A stretch of DNA of 24,981 bases from Oscillospiraceae bacterium (GCA_020024235.1 JAHHUA010000007.1:1-24981); one strand, 5' to 3'. Shown: positions 7,455 to 14,986, numbered from the stretch's first letter. Made by a program: numbers and translations. Notes: generated by a model from the letters alone, not told the origin.

Positions 7455-7464
7455 GGTAATAACC

Positions 7465-7948
7465 ATGAAAGTGCATATTATAGGATGCAGTGGCTCTGGA
7501 AAAACTTACTTGGCAAAATTACTTTCCTCAAAGTATAATATCCCTCATTTTTCAATGGGATCAAAATGCAGAGGGATACGGCATAAAAATGCCGGTAGAG
7601 AAAAGAAATATGCTATTGCAGCAGATATTGCTAAAAAAAGATTGGATTATTGAAGGAGTCTATTATGCATGGGTACAGCAATGTTTTCAGGATGCTGATA
7701 TTATCTATGTCTTGGATATGCCGAAATATCTGTATAAAAGTCGAATACTGAAAAGGTCCGTCAAAAGATTGCTTAGACTTGAAAAAGGAAAAAAAGAAAC
7801 ATTAAACTCCATATATCATCTCTTAAAGTGGACAGATACTTTTCAAAAGAATAACCTAAAAGAAATAAAACAGATTTTGGAAAAATATAAGAATAAAGTT
7901 ATATGGATTACATCAAAGAAGGAACTATCTAAGTTTATTAACAAATAA
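7465..7948 (+). pseudogene. frameshifted P-loop nucleotide kinase-like protein (FlaR/adenylate kinase-like)
   Basis: The start has a strong GGGAGG ribosome site. The first frame encodes MKVHIIGCSGSGKTYLAKLL, with the Walker A loop GCSGSGKT, and breaks at about residue 31 near 7557. The downstream frame continues the same family: WDQNAEGYG, IIEGVYYAWV, ADIIYVLDMPKYLYKSRILKR, LEKGKKETL and a C-terminal KKELSKF. From memory, homologues have an Asp pair and a few residues between HFS and WD. A loss of about 14 bases (any number equal to 2 modulo 3) explains both the missing residues and the frame. The product would stop after 62 residues without the catalytic C-terminal part. An assembly or read error is the alternative. 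Confidence 0.8.
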
Positions 7949-7976
7949 TACTCTTTTCGGAAAAATACTGCAATAT

Positions 7977-8015
7977 AAAAAAAGAGTGTATGAACTATTC
8001 ATACACTCTTTTTTT
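7977..8015. terminator. bidirectional intrinsic terminator
   Basis: The stem GAGTGTATGAA / TTCATACACTC (7984-7994, 7998-8008) has a 3-base loop and is flanked by an A-run on the left and a T-run on the right. It can end both the plus-strand pseudogene transcript and the minus-strand acetyltransferase transcript. The acetyltransferase stop codon lies in the T-run. Confidence 0.88.
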
Positions 8016-8553
8016 ACTTTCTTATATTGACTTTTCTACTCACCAAAGCAATTCTTTCATCAGCAGTAAGCGATGGGGTATCAAGTTCAAAGTAAGAAGA
8101 TGAAACACCATCTTCAACAAAGGCTTCCACTAACTTAAAATCACAATTCTCAAGAACACGGATAGAAGCAGCATTGTGGGTATATGTAAATGCACCGATT
8201 TTGGTTATGCCAAATTCTTTGCGAATTGCCTTAATGAAAAGTTTTACAGCATCTGTGGCAATGCCACGCCCCCAATATTGCTTTTCAAAGAGGCAGTAAC
8301 TCAGCATGGCATGAGGAGTGTTGGCTAAATCTATGCAATAGCACCAAACATCACCAACATAAACATCATTTACATATATCGTGCATCCGTAGCTTTGAGA
8401 ATCCGGTGAAATAGAATTGTAATAATCATTCAGTGCTTCTTCCAGAGATTGAGCTTTCAGCGGAATCATTCTGCGAATTTCGTCATCTTGTACTCTATGA
8501 TAATACTCTTTAACATGAGCTTCTGTTCTTTTGCGCAATTCAGTTCCATTCAT
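8014..8553 (-). CDS. GNAT family N-acetyltransferase (RimJ/RimL type)
   Basis: This 179-residue GCN5-related acetyltransferase transfers acetyl from acetyl-CoA to an unknown amine substrate. The acetyl-CoA pyrophosphate loop QYWGRGIA is at residues 92-99, and the motif B segment HNAASIRVLENCDF at 127-139, as in the RimJ/RimL group that acts on ribosomal protein N-termini or small-molecule amines. The ATG has GAGGAGA just upstream. It shares the terminator at 7977-8015 with the pseudogene in front of it. Together the two look like an accessory insertion between thioredoxin and the S41 gene. The substrate cannot be told from sequence. Confidence 0.88.
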   Translation of the reverse strand: MNGTELRKRTEAHVKEYYHRVQDDEIRRMIPLKAQSLEEALNDYYNSISPDSQSYGCTIYVNDVYVGDVWCYCIDLANTPHAMLSYCLFEKQYWGRGIATDAVKLFIKAIRKEFGITKIGAFTYTHNAASIRVLENCDFKLVEAFVEDGVSSSYFELDTPSLTADERIALVSRKVNIRK

Positions 8554-8697
8554 TGTGAGATTCTCCTCATAAATAGGTAGTCATATGTTCATTTGTTTTT
8601 CAACCCTGTCAGACAAATTCCGTAAATAGCACTTTATTTGAAATTACTGTTTTACGAACACCCATCTAATTCTGCCTTCTCTTTTTTTGCGTTTATA

Positions 8698-9939
8698 CTA
8701 TTTTTCATCGGAGTTTTCCTGAGATGAACTTTCCGTAGATGTTTCCTGTTTGGCAGAGCCTATCAAAACTTCCAAAGCTTTTCTCAGCTGAGCATCATCC
8801 TGAACACCGATTACATCTAATTTATCTTCTAATTCAGCAGGTATAGACACTTCAAAATCAGCTTTTACACCTACTCCGTTATAACTGTCTGACACAGGCA
8901 TTACATATTCTGCCACTGTTATTTTCATCATGGAACCATCAGTTAATTTAAAATAATTCTGCATAAGTCCTTTTCCGGCAGTGGTGTTACCCACTGATTT
9001 GGCTTTTTTGTAATCTTTAAGAGCCTGTGCAAAAATTTCCGCAGCATCAGAAGAATGTCGATTAGTAACCACTACCATTGGCAGATTTATTTCAAAGCTG
9101 TCACTGGAGTAGAGAAGTTCAACATTTCCCTGCTTATATTTGGCTGAAACAATAGGTCCTTCCGGCAAAAGCTTGTCCAAAACAGTACATACAGAATCTA
9201 AATCTCCGCCTGTTGTATTTCTCACATCAAAAACCAATCCTTCAACATGGCTGCTGATAAGATCATCCAATACTCTGTTAAACTGGTTTGGAGTTGTTTG
9301 GTCAAAAGATGTTATTTTAATATACCCGTATTTATCAAAAATATTTGACTGAACTACAGGTTTTTCAATTATACGTCTTGTTATTTCAAAGACCTTTTCA
9401 TTTACATCTCGTCTGATTTTAATGGACATTAATGTACCGGGGTCATCTTGCAGCATTTTAAGGCAACTGTCATAATTTTCCTTGTTGACTTCAGTTTCAT
9501 CAATTTCAATTATCAAATCTCCGGGGTAAAGTCCTACTTCCTCGGCAGGACTATCCGGAATAATTTCTTCTATGCACATATATCCACTGTCATTTTGATA
9601 TACTTCAATTCCTATTTCACCTATATTTTTTTCGGTTTTCTTGGTTTTAAGCATATACTCAGCAGCTGTAATATATTTGGCAAAAGGATCTTTTATACCA
9701 CTGATATATCCATCAGCTATGGCATCCATAAGTACTTCGTTATTAACATTGCTTATGGATTTTGTTCTGACAATATTGTCTATTTCCGACAACTTTGAAT
9801 ATAGTGCTTCTCTTTCTTTTATTGCGTACATCTTATCGGAAAATACCTCAGAAGAATAAACCATGGTTATTGAAAATGTAACTGCAATGACTATAAGTAT
9901 AAGGGCTATCACAGTCCCTAATGAAATTTTCTTATTCAT
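8698..9939 (-). CDS. PDZ-containing S41 family peptidase homologue (CtpA/Tsp-like) with Asp at the serine site
   Basis: This 413-residue protein has an N-terminal membrane anchor (about residues 6-26), then an extracytoplasmic PDZ domain (IGEIGIEV ... SPAEEVGLYPGDLI) and an S41 tail-protease domain (NTTGGDLDSV, AEIFAQALKDY, TTAGKG). In E. coli Tsp the catalytic residues are Ser430 and Lys455. Here Lys323 is present and Asp309 matches Tsp Asp441, but the position 25 before the lysine is Asp298, with Ser296 and Ser297 just before it. Activity is therefore uncertain. The ATG at 9939 has GGAGG 5 bases upstream; a longer in-frame extension exists but has no ribosome site. Confidence 0.9.
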   Translation of the reverse strand: MNKKISLGTVIALILIVIAVTFSITMVYSSEVFSDKMYAIKEREALYSKLSEIDNIVRTKSISNVNNEVLMDAIADGYISGIKDPFAKYITAAEYMLKTKKTEKNIGEIGIEVYQNDSGYMCIEEIIPDSPAEEVGLYPGDLIIEIDETEVNKENYDSCLKMLQDDPGTLMSIKIRRDVNEKVFEITRRIIEKPVVQSNIFDKYGYIKITSFDQTTPNQFNRVLDDLISSHVEGLVFDVRNTTGGDLDSVCTVLDKLLPEGPIVSAKYKQGNVELLYSSDSFEINLPMVVVTNRHSSDAAEIFAQALKDYKKAKSVGNTTAGKGLMQNYFKLTDGSMMKITVAEYVMPVSDSYNGVGVKADFEVSIPAELEDKLDVIGVQDDAQLRKALEVLIGSAKQETSTESSSQENSDEK

Positions 9940-10108
9940 ATATGCCTCCATAAATTTAATTACATTTACTATTGTATAACAAAAATCGTTTTTTTGCCAT
10001 AGAAAAATTAAAAAATTTATTTTCAATTAGATTTTTCTTATTTTATACATAGTTTATTTATAATTAATTAAATAATAAGCACTTAATATAAGGTGAAATA
10101 ACCCGAAT

Positions 10109-10137
10109 TTGACAATTAAATTATTTGATGATAAAAT
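10109..10137 (+). promoter_or_regulatory. sigma-A promoter of niaR
   Basis: A perfect TTGACA (10109-10114) and TAAAAT (10132-10137) are spaced exactly 17 bases apart, about 31 bases before the niaR start codon. Confidence 0.7.
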
Positions 10138-10168
10138 TTTTATATATTTTATAAGGAGAGCGATTTAT

Positions 10169-10666
10169 ATGGCAGACAGAAAATCCGAAATTTTGACAAA
10201 ACTTGGGGACAGTCCTGTTTCCGCCTCAAAATTAGCTGAATATTTTGGTGTGAGCCGTCAGATTATTGTAGGGGATATAGCTATTTTGAGAGCTTTGGGC
10301 AACGACATAGTTTCCACTCCCAAAGGCTATACCATAAATAAGAAAAACTGCGAAAATTACTATGTAATCTCCGCCAAACACCGTGATGACCAACTTAAAG
10401 ATGAGCTTTACACCATAGTTGACAACGGCGGAATTGTAGTTGATGTTCAAATAGAACATGGTGTTTACGGACTTATAACCTGTCCTTTATATTTATCATC
10501 ACGCTATGAATGTGATTTATTTATTGAAAAAATCGGCAAGGATGATTCCCTGCCTCTCTGCACTCTTACAGGGGGTGTACATTTGCACACAATTTCCTGC
10601 AAAACACAGGAATGTTATAACAGAATAACTGAAAATCTTAAAAAAATGGATATTTTAATTGACTAA
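10169..10666 (+). CDS. niaR: niacin-responsive transcriptional repressor NiaR (HTH + 3H domain)
   Basis: This 165-residue DNA-binding protein represses NAD synthesis and niacin uptake genes when nicotinic acid is present. A winged-helix HTH covers about residues 5-55 (SASKLAEYFGVSRQIIVGDIAILR). The 3H domain fills the rest. Its metal-site pattern matches the Thermotoga structure as I recall it (His79, Glu87, His146, His148): here His71, Glu79, His138 and His140 have identical spacing. The ATG at 10169 has AAGGAG upstream; a longer in-frame start at 10109 overlaps the promoter. The downstream neighbour is the niacin transporter niaX, beyond a large palindrome that is a likely operator. Confidence 0.93.
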   Translation: MADRKSEILTKLGDSPVSASKLAEYFGVSRQIIVGDIAILRALGNDIVSTPKGYTINKKNCENYYVISAKHRDDQLKDELYTIVDNGGIVVDVQIEHGVYGLITCPLYLSSRYECDLFIEKIGKDDSLPLCTLTGGVHLHTISCKTQECYNRITENLKKMDILID

Positions 10667-10675
10667 ATGCCACTG

Positions 10676-10727
10676 ATATTCTATTATATATATAGCTGTC
10701 ATGACAGCTATATATATAATAGAATAT
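10676..10727. repeat. 52-bp perfect palindrome, candidate NiaR operator or leader hairpin
   Basis: Every base from 10676 to 10701 pairs with 10702 to 10727 with no loop and no mismatch. The centre is TGTCATGACA (10697-10706), flanked by alternating TA tracts. A TATAAT box lies at 10715-10720 inside the right arm, and its mirror on the minus strand in the left arm. It sits between niaR and niaX and ends 14 bases before the niaX ATG. No T-run follows. A dimeric repressor site is the likeliest role. Confidence 0.7.
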
Positions 10728-10741
10728 GTGAGGTTAGAGTT

Positions 10742-11281
10742 ATGCAAAAATCAAAAACACACAATATGGTAATCGCAGCTTTGCTCTGTGCAATAGGAAT
10801 TGTAATTCCTATGTTTTTCCCGAAAATAGTTATTGAGCCTGCTTCATTTACTTTGGCAAGCCATGTGCCGATTTTTATTGCCATGTTTATTTCTCCGTCT
10901 ATTGCCGCAGCAGTAAGTCTTGGTACAACTTTGGGATTTTTGGTAAGCGGGCTTCCGCCTATAGTTGTGCTTCGGGCATTTTCCCACTTGCTTTTTGCTT
11001 ATGTAGGATCCCGTTACTATCACAAACACACAGAAAAGCTGTCTAAATTTTCAGCAATTACAATTTGGGCACTGGCTGTATCTTTGATTCACGGAATAGG
11101 TGAATTTATTGTTGTAACACTTTTCTACTTCGGTGGAAATGTAAACGAAAACTTCTATAAAAACGGTTTCTTTGTTTCTGTATTTGTGCTGGTATTTTTA
11201 GGAACAATAATTCACAGTATGGTGGATTTCTTCATTTCTTACTTTGTAGCCAAACCGCTGAAACTTATAAAAACAAATTAA
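10742..11281 (+). CDS. niaX: niacin ECF transporter S component NiaX
   Basis: This 179-residue integral membrane protein has about five to six hydrophobic segments (near residues 9-30, 42-65, 72-90, 105-128, 143-170) and the small size of an ECF substrate-binding S component. It would bind nicotinic acid and work with a shared EcfA-EcfA'-EcfT energy module encoded elsewhere. Placement directly after niaR and behind the palindrome supports niacin as substrate, as niaR-niaX pairs occur in Firmicutes. The ATG at 10742 is chosen because GAGG (10730-10733) precedes it; an earlier in-frame ATG at 10667 would translate the palindrome itself. Substrate assignment rests mainly on context. Confidence 0.82.
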   Translation: MQKSKTHNMVIAALLCAIGIVIPMFFPKIVIEPASFTLASHVPIFIAMFISPSIAAAVSLGTTLGFLVSGLPPIVVLRAFSHLLFAYVGSRYYHKHTEKLSKFSAITIWALAVSLIHGIGEFIVVTLFYFGGNVNENFYKNGFFVSVFVLVFLGTIIHSMVDFFISYFVAKPLKLIKTN

Positions 11282-11352
11282 AGTTTTTTTATAATTATTT
11301 ACAATTAATTTTTAAATAATATAAATATATGATACATTAGTGTCTGTTAATA

Positions 11353-11361
11353 TGGTATAAT
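11353..11361 (+). promoter_or_regulatory. extended -10 promoter of the VTT-domain gene
   Basis: TGGTATAAT is a perfect extended -10 (TGnTATAAT), and no clear -35 lies upstream. Transcription would begin near 11368, inside the terminator-like hairpin that follows. Confidence 0.55.
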
Positions 11362-11395
11362 ACCCCTTGTAGTAGTTATGAGGGGTGTTTTTTTT
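11362..11395 (+). terminator. intrinsic terminator of niaX overlapping the next promoter and ribosome site
   Basis: ACCCCT (11362-11367) pairs with AGGGGT (11381-11386). Up to four more pairs, two of them G-U, extend the stem inward to a 5-base loop. A run of eight T follows (11388-11395). The 3' arm AGGGG is also the ribosome site for the TTG start at 11394. Confidence 0.65.
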
Positions 11396-12098
11396 GAGTG
11401 AAAATAAAAAGAAAAAAAACAGTAAAAATTTTGTCTTTTTTGGTTTTTCAATTACAATAATTGTAGTTATATCAGTTATAATTCTTGCGGTAATAGACCA
11501 TTTCGGAGGTTTAAACGCTGTAACAAATAATATAATAGAAATATCGAAAGAGCATTATTTGCTGGGACTTATGCTTTTTTTGCTGATACAAACCGCACAA
11601 ATAATAATATCTGTAATTCCGGGTGAGCCTTTGGAGGTTATGGCAGGTATGCTTTATGGTACATTAGGTGGATTTTTCTGGTGCACTGTGGGAATTATAA
11701 TAGGTTCTTCCATAATATTTTATGCTGTACGCAAATTCGGAATAAAACTTGCGGAAAAATTTATAGATACCAATAATCTTTTTGACTATGATTTTATGAA
11801 AAATAACGCAGGAATGGAAACCATACTTTTTATATTGTTTTTAATTCCCGGTACACCTAAAGATGTACTTATATATGTGGCTGCTTTGTCAAAAATAAAA
11901 CTTTCCACATTTTTAATTATAACTTCCTTTGCCAGAATCCCTTCCATTGTAACATCTACCTATGCCGGTTCAAATATAGGTCAGGGCAATATAGAAAAAA
12001 CTATATTAATCTTTGTGGTAATAGCTCTTATAGGGTTAATCGGAATTTATCTTGAACCTAAAATTATGAAAAAACTCAAAGAAAAGCATGAATCCTAA
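11394..12098 (+). CDS. VTT-domain (TVP38/TMEM64, DedA superfamily) membrane protein
   Basis: This 234-residue polytopic membrane protein has the VTT (SNARE-associated Golgi) domain. Its signatures are VIPGEPLEVMAGMLYG and GGFFWCTVGIIIGSSIIFYAVRKFG, followed by the second re-entrant motif IPGTPKDVLIYVAAL. A lysine-rich N-terminus (NKKKKNSKN) precedes the first membrane segment. DedA-superfamily proteins act in lipid carrier translocation and envelope homeostasis; the specific role here is unknown. The start is TTG at 11394, 8 bases after AGGGG. A GTG at 11385 in the same frame falls on the ribosome site and is rejected. Confidence 0.88.
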   Translation: MSENKKKKNSKNFVFFGFSITIIVVISVIILAVIDHFGGLNAVTNNIIEISKEHYLLGLMLFLLIQTAQIIISVIPGEPLEVMAGMLYGTLGGFFWCTVGIIIGSSIIFYAVRKFGIKLAEKFIDTNNLFDYDFMKNNAGMETILFILFLIPGTPKDVLIYVAALSKIKLSTFLIITSFARIPSIVTSTYAGSNIGQGNIEKTILIFVVIALIGLIGIYLEPKIMKKLKEKHES

Positions 12099-12160
12099 TC
12101 CAAATTTTATTAAAATTATTGTCTAACTTATACAAAGTGAAATGTATTTGAAAAAAACTA

Positions 12161-12189
12161 TTTACAAAGGATTTTTCATGTGATATAAT
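12161..12189 (+). promoter_or_regulatory. sigma-A promoter of rpsO
   Basis: TTTACA (12161-12166) and a perfect TATAAT (12184-12189) are spaced 17 bases apart. Transcription from about 12196 would give a leader of roughly 105 bases before rpsO. Confidence 0.8.
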
Positions 12190-12199
12190 AATAAACTGA

Positions 12200-12296
12200 C
12201 ATAGCCATCGTCTTGGAGTAGGGGATTTGCCGAATTTTCGGAGTTTCACCGCCCTTTCTCTATGACCTTTGGATGTTAATAATTTAAGAGGTGAAA
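12200..12296 (+). promoter_or_regulatory. structured rpsO leader, probable S15 autoregulatory RNA
   Basis: An outer stem CATAG / CTATG (12200-12204, 12260-12264) encloses AGGG / CCCT (12220-12223, 12252-12255) and a small CCGA / TCGG hairpin (12230-12233, 12238-12241). TTTCACC (12244-12250) is perfectly complementary to GGTGAAA (12290-12296), which contains the rpsO ribosome site. This allows a fold that hides the ribosome site. Ribosomal protein S15 regulates its own translation through leader RNA in several bacteria. Pairings were found by eye. Confidence 0.55.
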
Positions 12297-12300
12297 GAAA

Positions 12301-12567
12301 ATGCTTTTGAAAGAAGAAAAAAATGCAGTAATTGCTGCAAACAAAACACACGAAACAGATACAGGTTCTCCTGAGGTTCAAATTGCTATCCTGACAGCAA
12401 GAATCAACCAGCTTACAGAACATCTTAAAACTCATCAAAAAGACCACCACTCAAGACGCGGCCTTTTCAAAATGATAGGTAAAAGAAGAAATTTGCTCAA
12501 CTACCTTTCTAAGAAAGATATTAATCGTTACAGAGAAATTATCACAAAACTCGGTATCCGTAAGTAA
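12301..12567 (+). CDS. rpsO: 30S ribosomal protein S15
   Basis: This 88-residue primary 16S rRNA-binding protein organises the central domain of the small subunit. It carries the family core TGSPEVQIAILTARINQLTEHLKTHQKDHHSRRGL followed by RRNLLNYL, in the order expected for S15 and at the standard length. AGAGGTG lies 6-12 bases upstream of the ATG. The gene has its own strong promoter and a structured leader, and pnp follows, the conserved rpsO-pnp arrangement found across bacteria. Confidence 0.97.
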   Translation: MLLKEEKNAVIAANKTHETDTGSPEVQIAILTARINQLTEHLKTHQKDHHSRRGLFKMIGKRRNLLNYLSKKDINRYREIITKLGIRK

Positions 12568-12579
12568 TTCATTATACAC

Positions 12580-12610
12580 AAGGCAGGTGTGTAAATCACC
12601 TGCCTTATTG
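12580..12610 (+). terminator. hairpin after rpsO, probable (leaky) terminator
   Basis: A 10-bp stem AAGGCAGGTG / CACCTGCCTT (12580-12589, 12597-12606) has a 7-base loop and an A+T-rich flank that can pair further (TATACA / TGTATA). The T-tract after it is weak, so partial read-through into pnp is plausible. Confidence 0.6.
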
Positions 12611-12614
12611 TATA

Positions 12615-12690
12615 AAAGGGGGATTGTTTAGCAGTGAATCGACAGTTTGATTTTTTTTAAGCTGTGGATTTATTGCTAAAACCTCCCTTT
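12615..12690 (+). promoter_or_regulatory. long imperfect hairpin in the pnp leader
   Basis: The 5' half (12615-12648) pairs with the 3' half (12659-12690). An outer block pairs 12615-12622 with 12683-12690. After a small internal loop, 12627-12648 pairs with 12659-12680 with one mismatch and a few G-U pairs. About 29 pairs close a 10-base loop rich in U. Long leader stems cut by RNase III are the basis of pnp autoregulation in E. coli. Confidence 0.6.
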
Positions 12691-12725
12691 GAATATATCT
12701 AAAAGAAATGGAGTGTTTATTTAAA

Positions 12726-14837
12726 ATGTTTGAAGATTTTAAAGTATTTGAAACCGAATTTGCCGGCAAATCTATTTCCTTTGAAACAGGTAAAATGTGT
12801 GAACTTTCAAATGGTTCCTGCCTGGTCAGATACGGTGGCACAACAGTTCTCGTAAATGTTACAGCTTCAAAAAAGCCAAGGGAGGGAATTGACTTTTTCC
12901 CCTTATCAGTTGACTTTGAGGAAAAGCTCTATGCAGTAGGTAAAATCCCCGGTTCCTTCCTCAAAAGAGAAGGCAGACCTACAGAAAAAGCTATTCTTGC
13001 ATCAAGAGTAGTTGACCGTCCTATCAGACCTTTGTTTCCAAAGGATATGAGAAACGACTGTTCTGTAGTAATGACAGTTCTTTCCGTTGACCCTGATTTC
13101 TCCCCTGAAATTGCAGGAATGCTGGGTACATCTTTTGCTTTGTCCATTTCCGATATTCCATGGAATGGCCCTATTGCAGGAGTAAGTGTAGGTCTTATTG
13201 ACAATGAAGTGGTAATAAACCCCAACGCAGAGGAAAGAGAAAAATCTGCTATGTCCCTGACTGTTGCAGGTACAGCCCAAAAAGTCTGCATGATTGAATG
13301 CGGAGCTGACCAAGTTCCCGAAGATGTTATGTTAAATGCAATTATTGAAGGACATAAGGAAATTCAAAAAATGGTAGCTTTCATTGCCGATGTTCAAAAA
13401 CAAATCGGCAAGAAAAAATTTGAATTTGAATCTATGAATGTTCCCACCGAACTTTTTGAGGCAATTAAAGAATTTGCCATTGACAGAGTTAAGGAAGCTC
13501 TTGATACAAACGATAAAAATGTAAGAGATGAGAGACTTCAGCCTATTATTGAAGAAATCCATGAAAAATTTGATGAACAGGTTCCAGAACAAACTGCTGT
13601 TATTGATGAATGTATTTATCAGCTTCAGAAATTTATCGTAAGAAGATGGCTTTTGGATGAAGGCAAAAGAGTTGATGGCAGACAAATGGATGAAATTCGT
13701 CCTCTTAATGCAGAAGTTGCTCTCATTCCCCGTGTACATGGTTCAGGTATGTTTACAAGAGGTCAAACCCAGGTTCTCACAATAGCTACACTGGGTGCAA
13801 TAAGTGATGCACAAATTCTTGACGGTATTGACGGTGAAGAATCCAAAAGATATATGCACCATTATAATTTCCCATCCTTTTCCGTGGGCGAAACCAAGCC
13901 TTCCAGAGGCCCGGGAAGACGAGAAATCGGTCATGGTGCTTTGGCTGAAAGAGCTTTGGAACCAGTTATTCCCTCTGTTGAGGAATTCCCATACGCATTA
14001 AGACTTGTTTCCGAAGTTTTGTCCTCTAACGGCTCTACTTCACAAGGTTCTATCTGCGGATCCACATTGGCTCTTATGGATGCAGGTGTTCCGATTAAAG
14101 CTCCTGTAGCAGGTATTTCCTGCGGACTTATTACTGAAGGAGATCGCTGGATGACCATGGTTGATATTCAGGGACTGGAAGACTTCTTCGGGGATATGGA
14201 CTTTAAAGTAGGCGGTACTCACAAAGGTATTACAGCTATACAGGTTGATATTAAAAACGATGGTCTTACCTATGATATAATTAGAGAAGCCTTTGAAAAA
14301 ACAAGAAAAGCAAGAATTCATATTCTCGATGATGTTATGCTGCCTGTAATCAGCCAACCAAGAGAAGAACTTTCTGAATTTGCTCCTAAAATGCTCACAC
14401 TCACCATTAATCCTGAAAAAATAAGAGAAGTTATCGGTTCAGGCGGCAAGGTTATTCAAAAAATCAGTGCTGAATGTAATGTTAAAATTGATATAGAAGA
14501 TGACGGAAAAGTATTTGTATCAGGTATTGACAGTGAAGGTGCTAAGAGAGCTGTTCAAATTATCGAAACTATTGCAAAAGACCCCGAAGTAGGTGCTATA
14601 TATAAAGGTAAAGTAACACGAATTATGGCATTTGGTGCATTTGTTGAAATTGCTCCCGGAAAAGAAGGTTTGGTTCACATTTCCAAACTTGACAAACAGA
14701 GAATTGCAAAAGTCGAAGATGTTGTAAATACAGGCGATGAAATTCTTGTTATGGTAACAGAAATTGACGAACAAGGCAGAATTAATCTTTCCAGAAAAGA
14801 TGCTATAGCTGCCATGGAAGCAAAACAAGCCAAATAA
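12726..14837 (+). CDS. pnp: polyribonucleotide nucleotidyltransferase (PNPase)
   Basis: This phosphorolytic 3'-to-5' exoribonuclease turns over mRNA and is active as a trimer. The 703-residue protein matches the usual 700-710. It shows, in order, a first RNase PH domain (FETGKMCELSNGSCLVRYG), a helical linker, a second RNase PH domain with catalytic residues in LEDFFGDMDFKVGGT, a KH domain (IGSGGKVIQKI, GxxG loop at 571-574) and a C-terminal S1 domain (GKVTRIMAFGAFVEIAPGKEGLVHIS). The ATG at 12726 gives the family-typical MFEDFKVFETE opening, with GGAG about 12 bases upstream. An ATG at 12708 lacks a ribosome site. It follows rpsO. Confidence 0.97.
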   Translation: MFEDFKVFETEFAGKSISFETGKMCELSNGSCLVRYGGTTVLVNVTASKKPREGIDFFPLSVDFEEKLYAVGKIPGSFLKREGRPTEKAILASRVVDRPIRPLFPKDMRNDCSVVMTVLSVDPDFSPEIAGMLGTSFALSISDIPWNGPIAGVSVGLIDNEVVINPNAEEREKSAMSLTVAGTAQKVCMIECGADQVPEDVMLNAIIEGHKEIQKMVAFIADVQKQIGKKKFEFESMNVPTELFEAIKEFAIDRVKEALDTNDKNVRDERLQPIIEEIHEKFDEQVPEQTAVIDECIYQLQKFIVRRWLLDEGKRVDGRQMDEIRPLNAEVALIPRVHGSGMFTRGQTQVLTIATLGAISDAQILDGIDGEESKRYMHHYNFPSFSVGETKPSRGPGRREIGHGALAERALEPVIPSVEEFPYALRLVSEVLSSNGSTSQGSICGSTLALMDAGVPIKAPVAGISCGLITEGDRWMTMVDIQGLEDFFGDMDFKVGGTHKGITAIQVDIKNDGLTYDIIREAFEKTRKARIHILDDVMLPVISQPREELSEFAPKMLTLTINPEKIREVIGSGGKVIQKISAECNVKIDIEDDGKVFVSGIDSEGAKRAVQIIETIAKDPEVGAIYKGKVTRIMAFGAFVEIAPGKEGLVHISKLDKQRIAKVEDVVNTGDEILVMVTEIDEQGRINLSRKDAIAAMEAKQAK

Positions 14838-14986
14838 CAATACAGGGATAAATATTTTAAGCATATTAAAAAACGGCAGGGACAAACTGAAGTCAGAAAA
14901 AATACCTTTGCCTTTATCAAAACTTTGCTTAAAAAAACCCTTTTATATAAAAAAAATTATAATAATTGATATGGAGTGATTGTAAA

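Noticed and set aside
7369..8697. The pseudogene and acetyltransferase block as an integrated mobile element
   Set aside because: No transposase, integrase, terminal repeat or target duplication is visible; it may be accessory DNA, but there is no evidence for a specific element.
9940..10026. A 29-codon upstream extension of the S41 peptidase
   Set aside because: It lies before the GGAGG site that serves the start at 9939, and the signal-anchor fits better from the shorter start.
10667..10741. A 25-codon upstream extension of niaX
   Set aside because: It would translate the 52-bp palindrome and has no ribosome site; GAGG precedes the ATG at 10742.
12580..12606. The rpsO-pnp hairpin as a CRISPR-like or REP repeat
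   Set aside because: It occurs once and has terminator geometry.
13332..13739. A 135-codon open frame antisense to pnp
   Set aside because: It is fully inside pnp, and its Asn- and Phe-rich translation is typical of reversed A+T-rich coding sequence.
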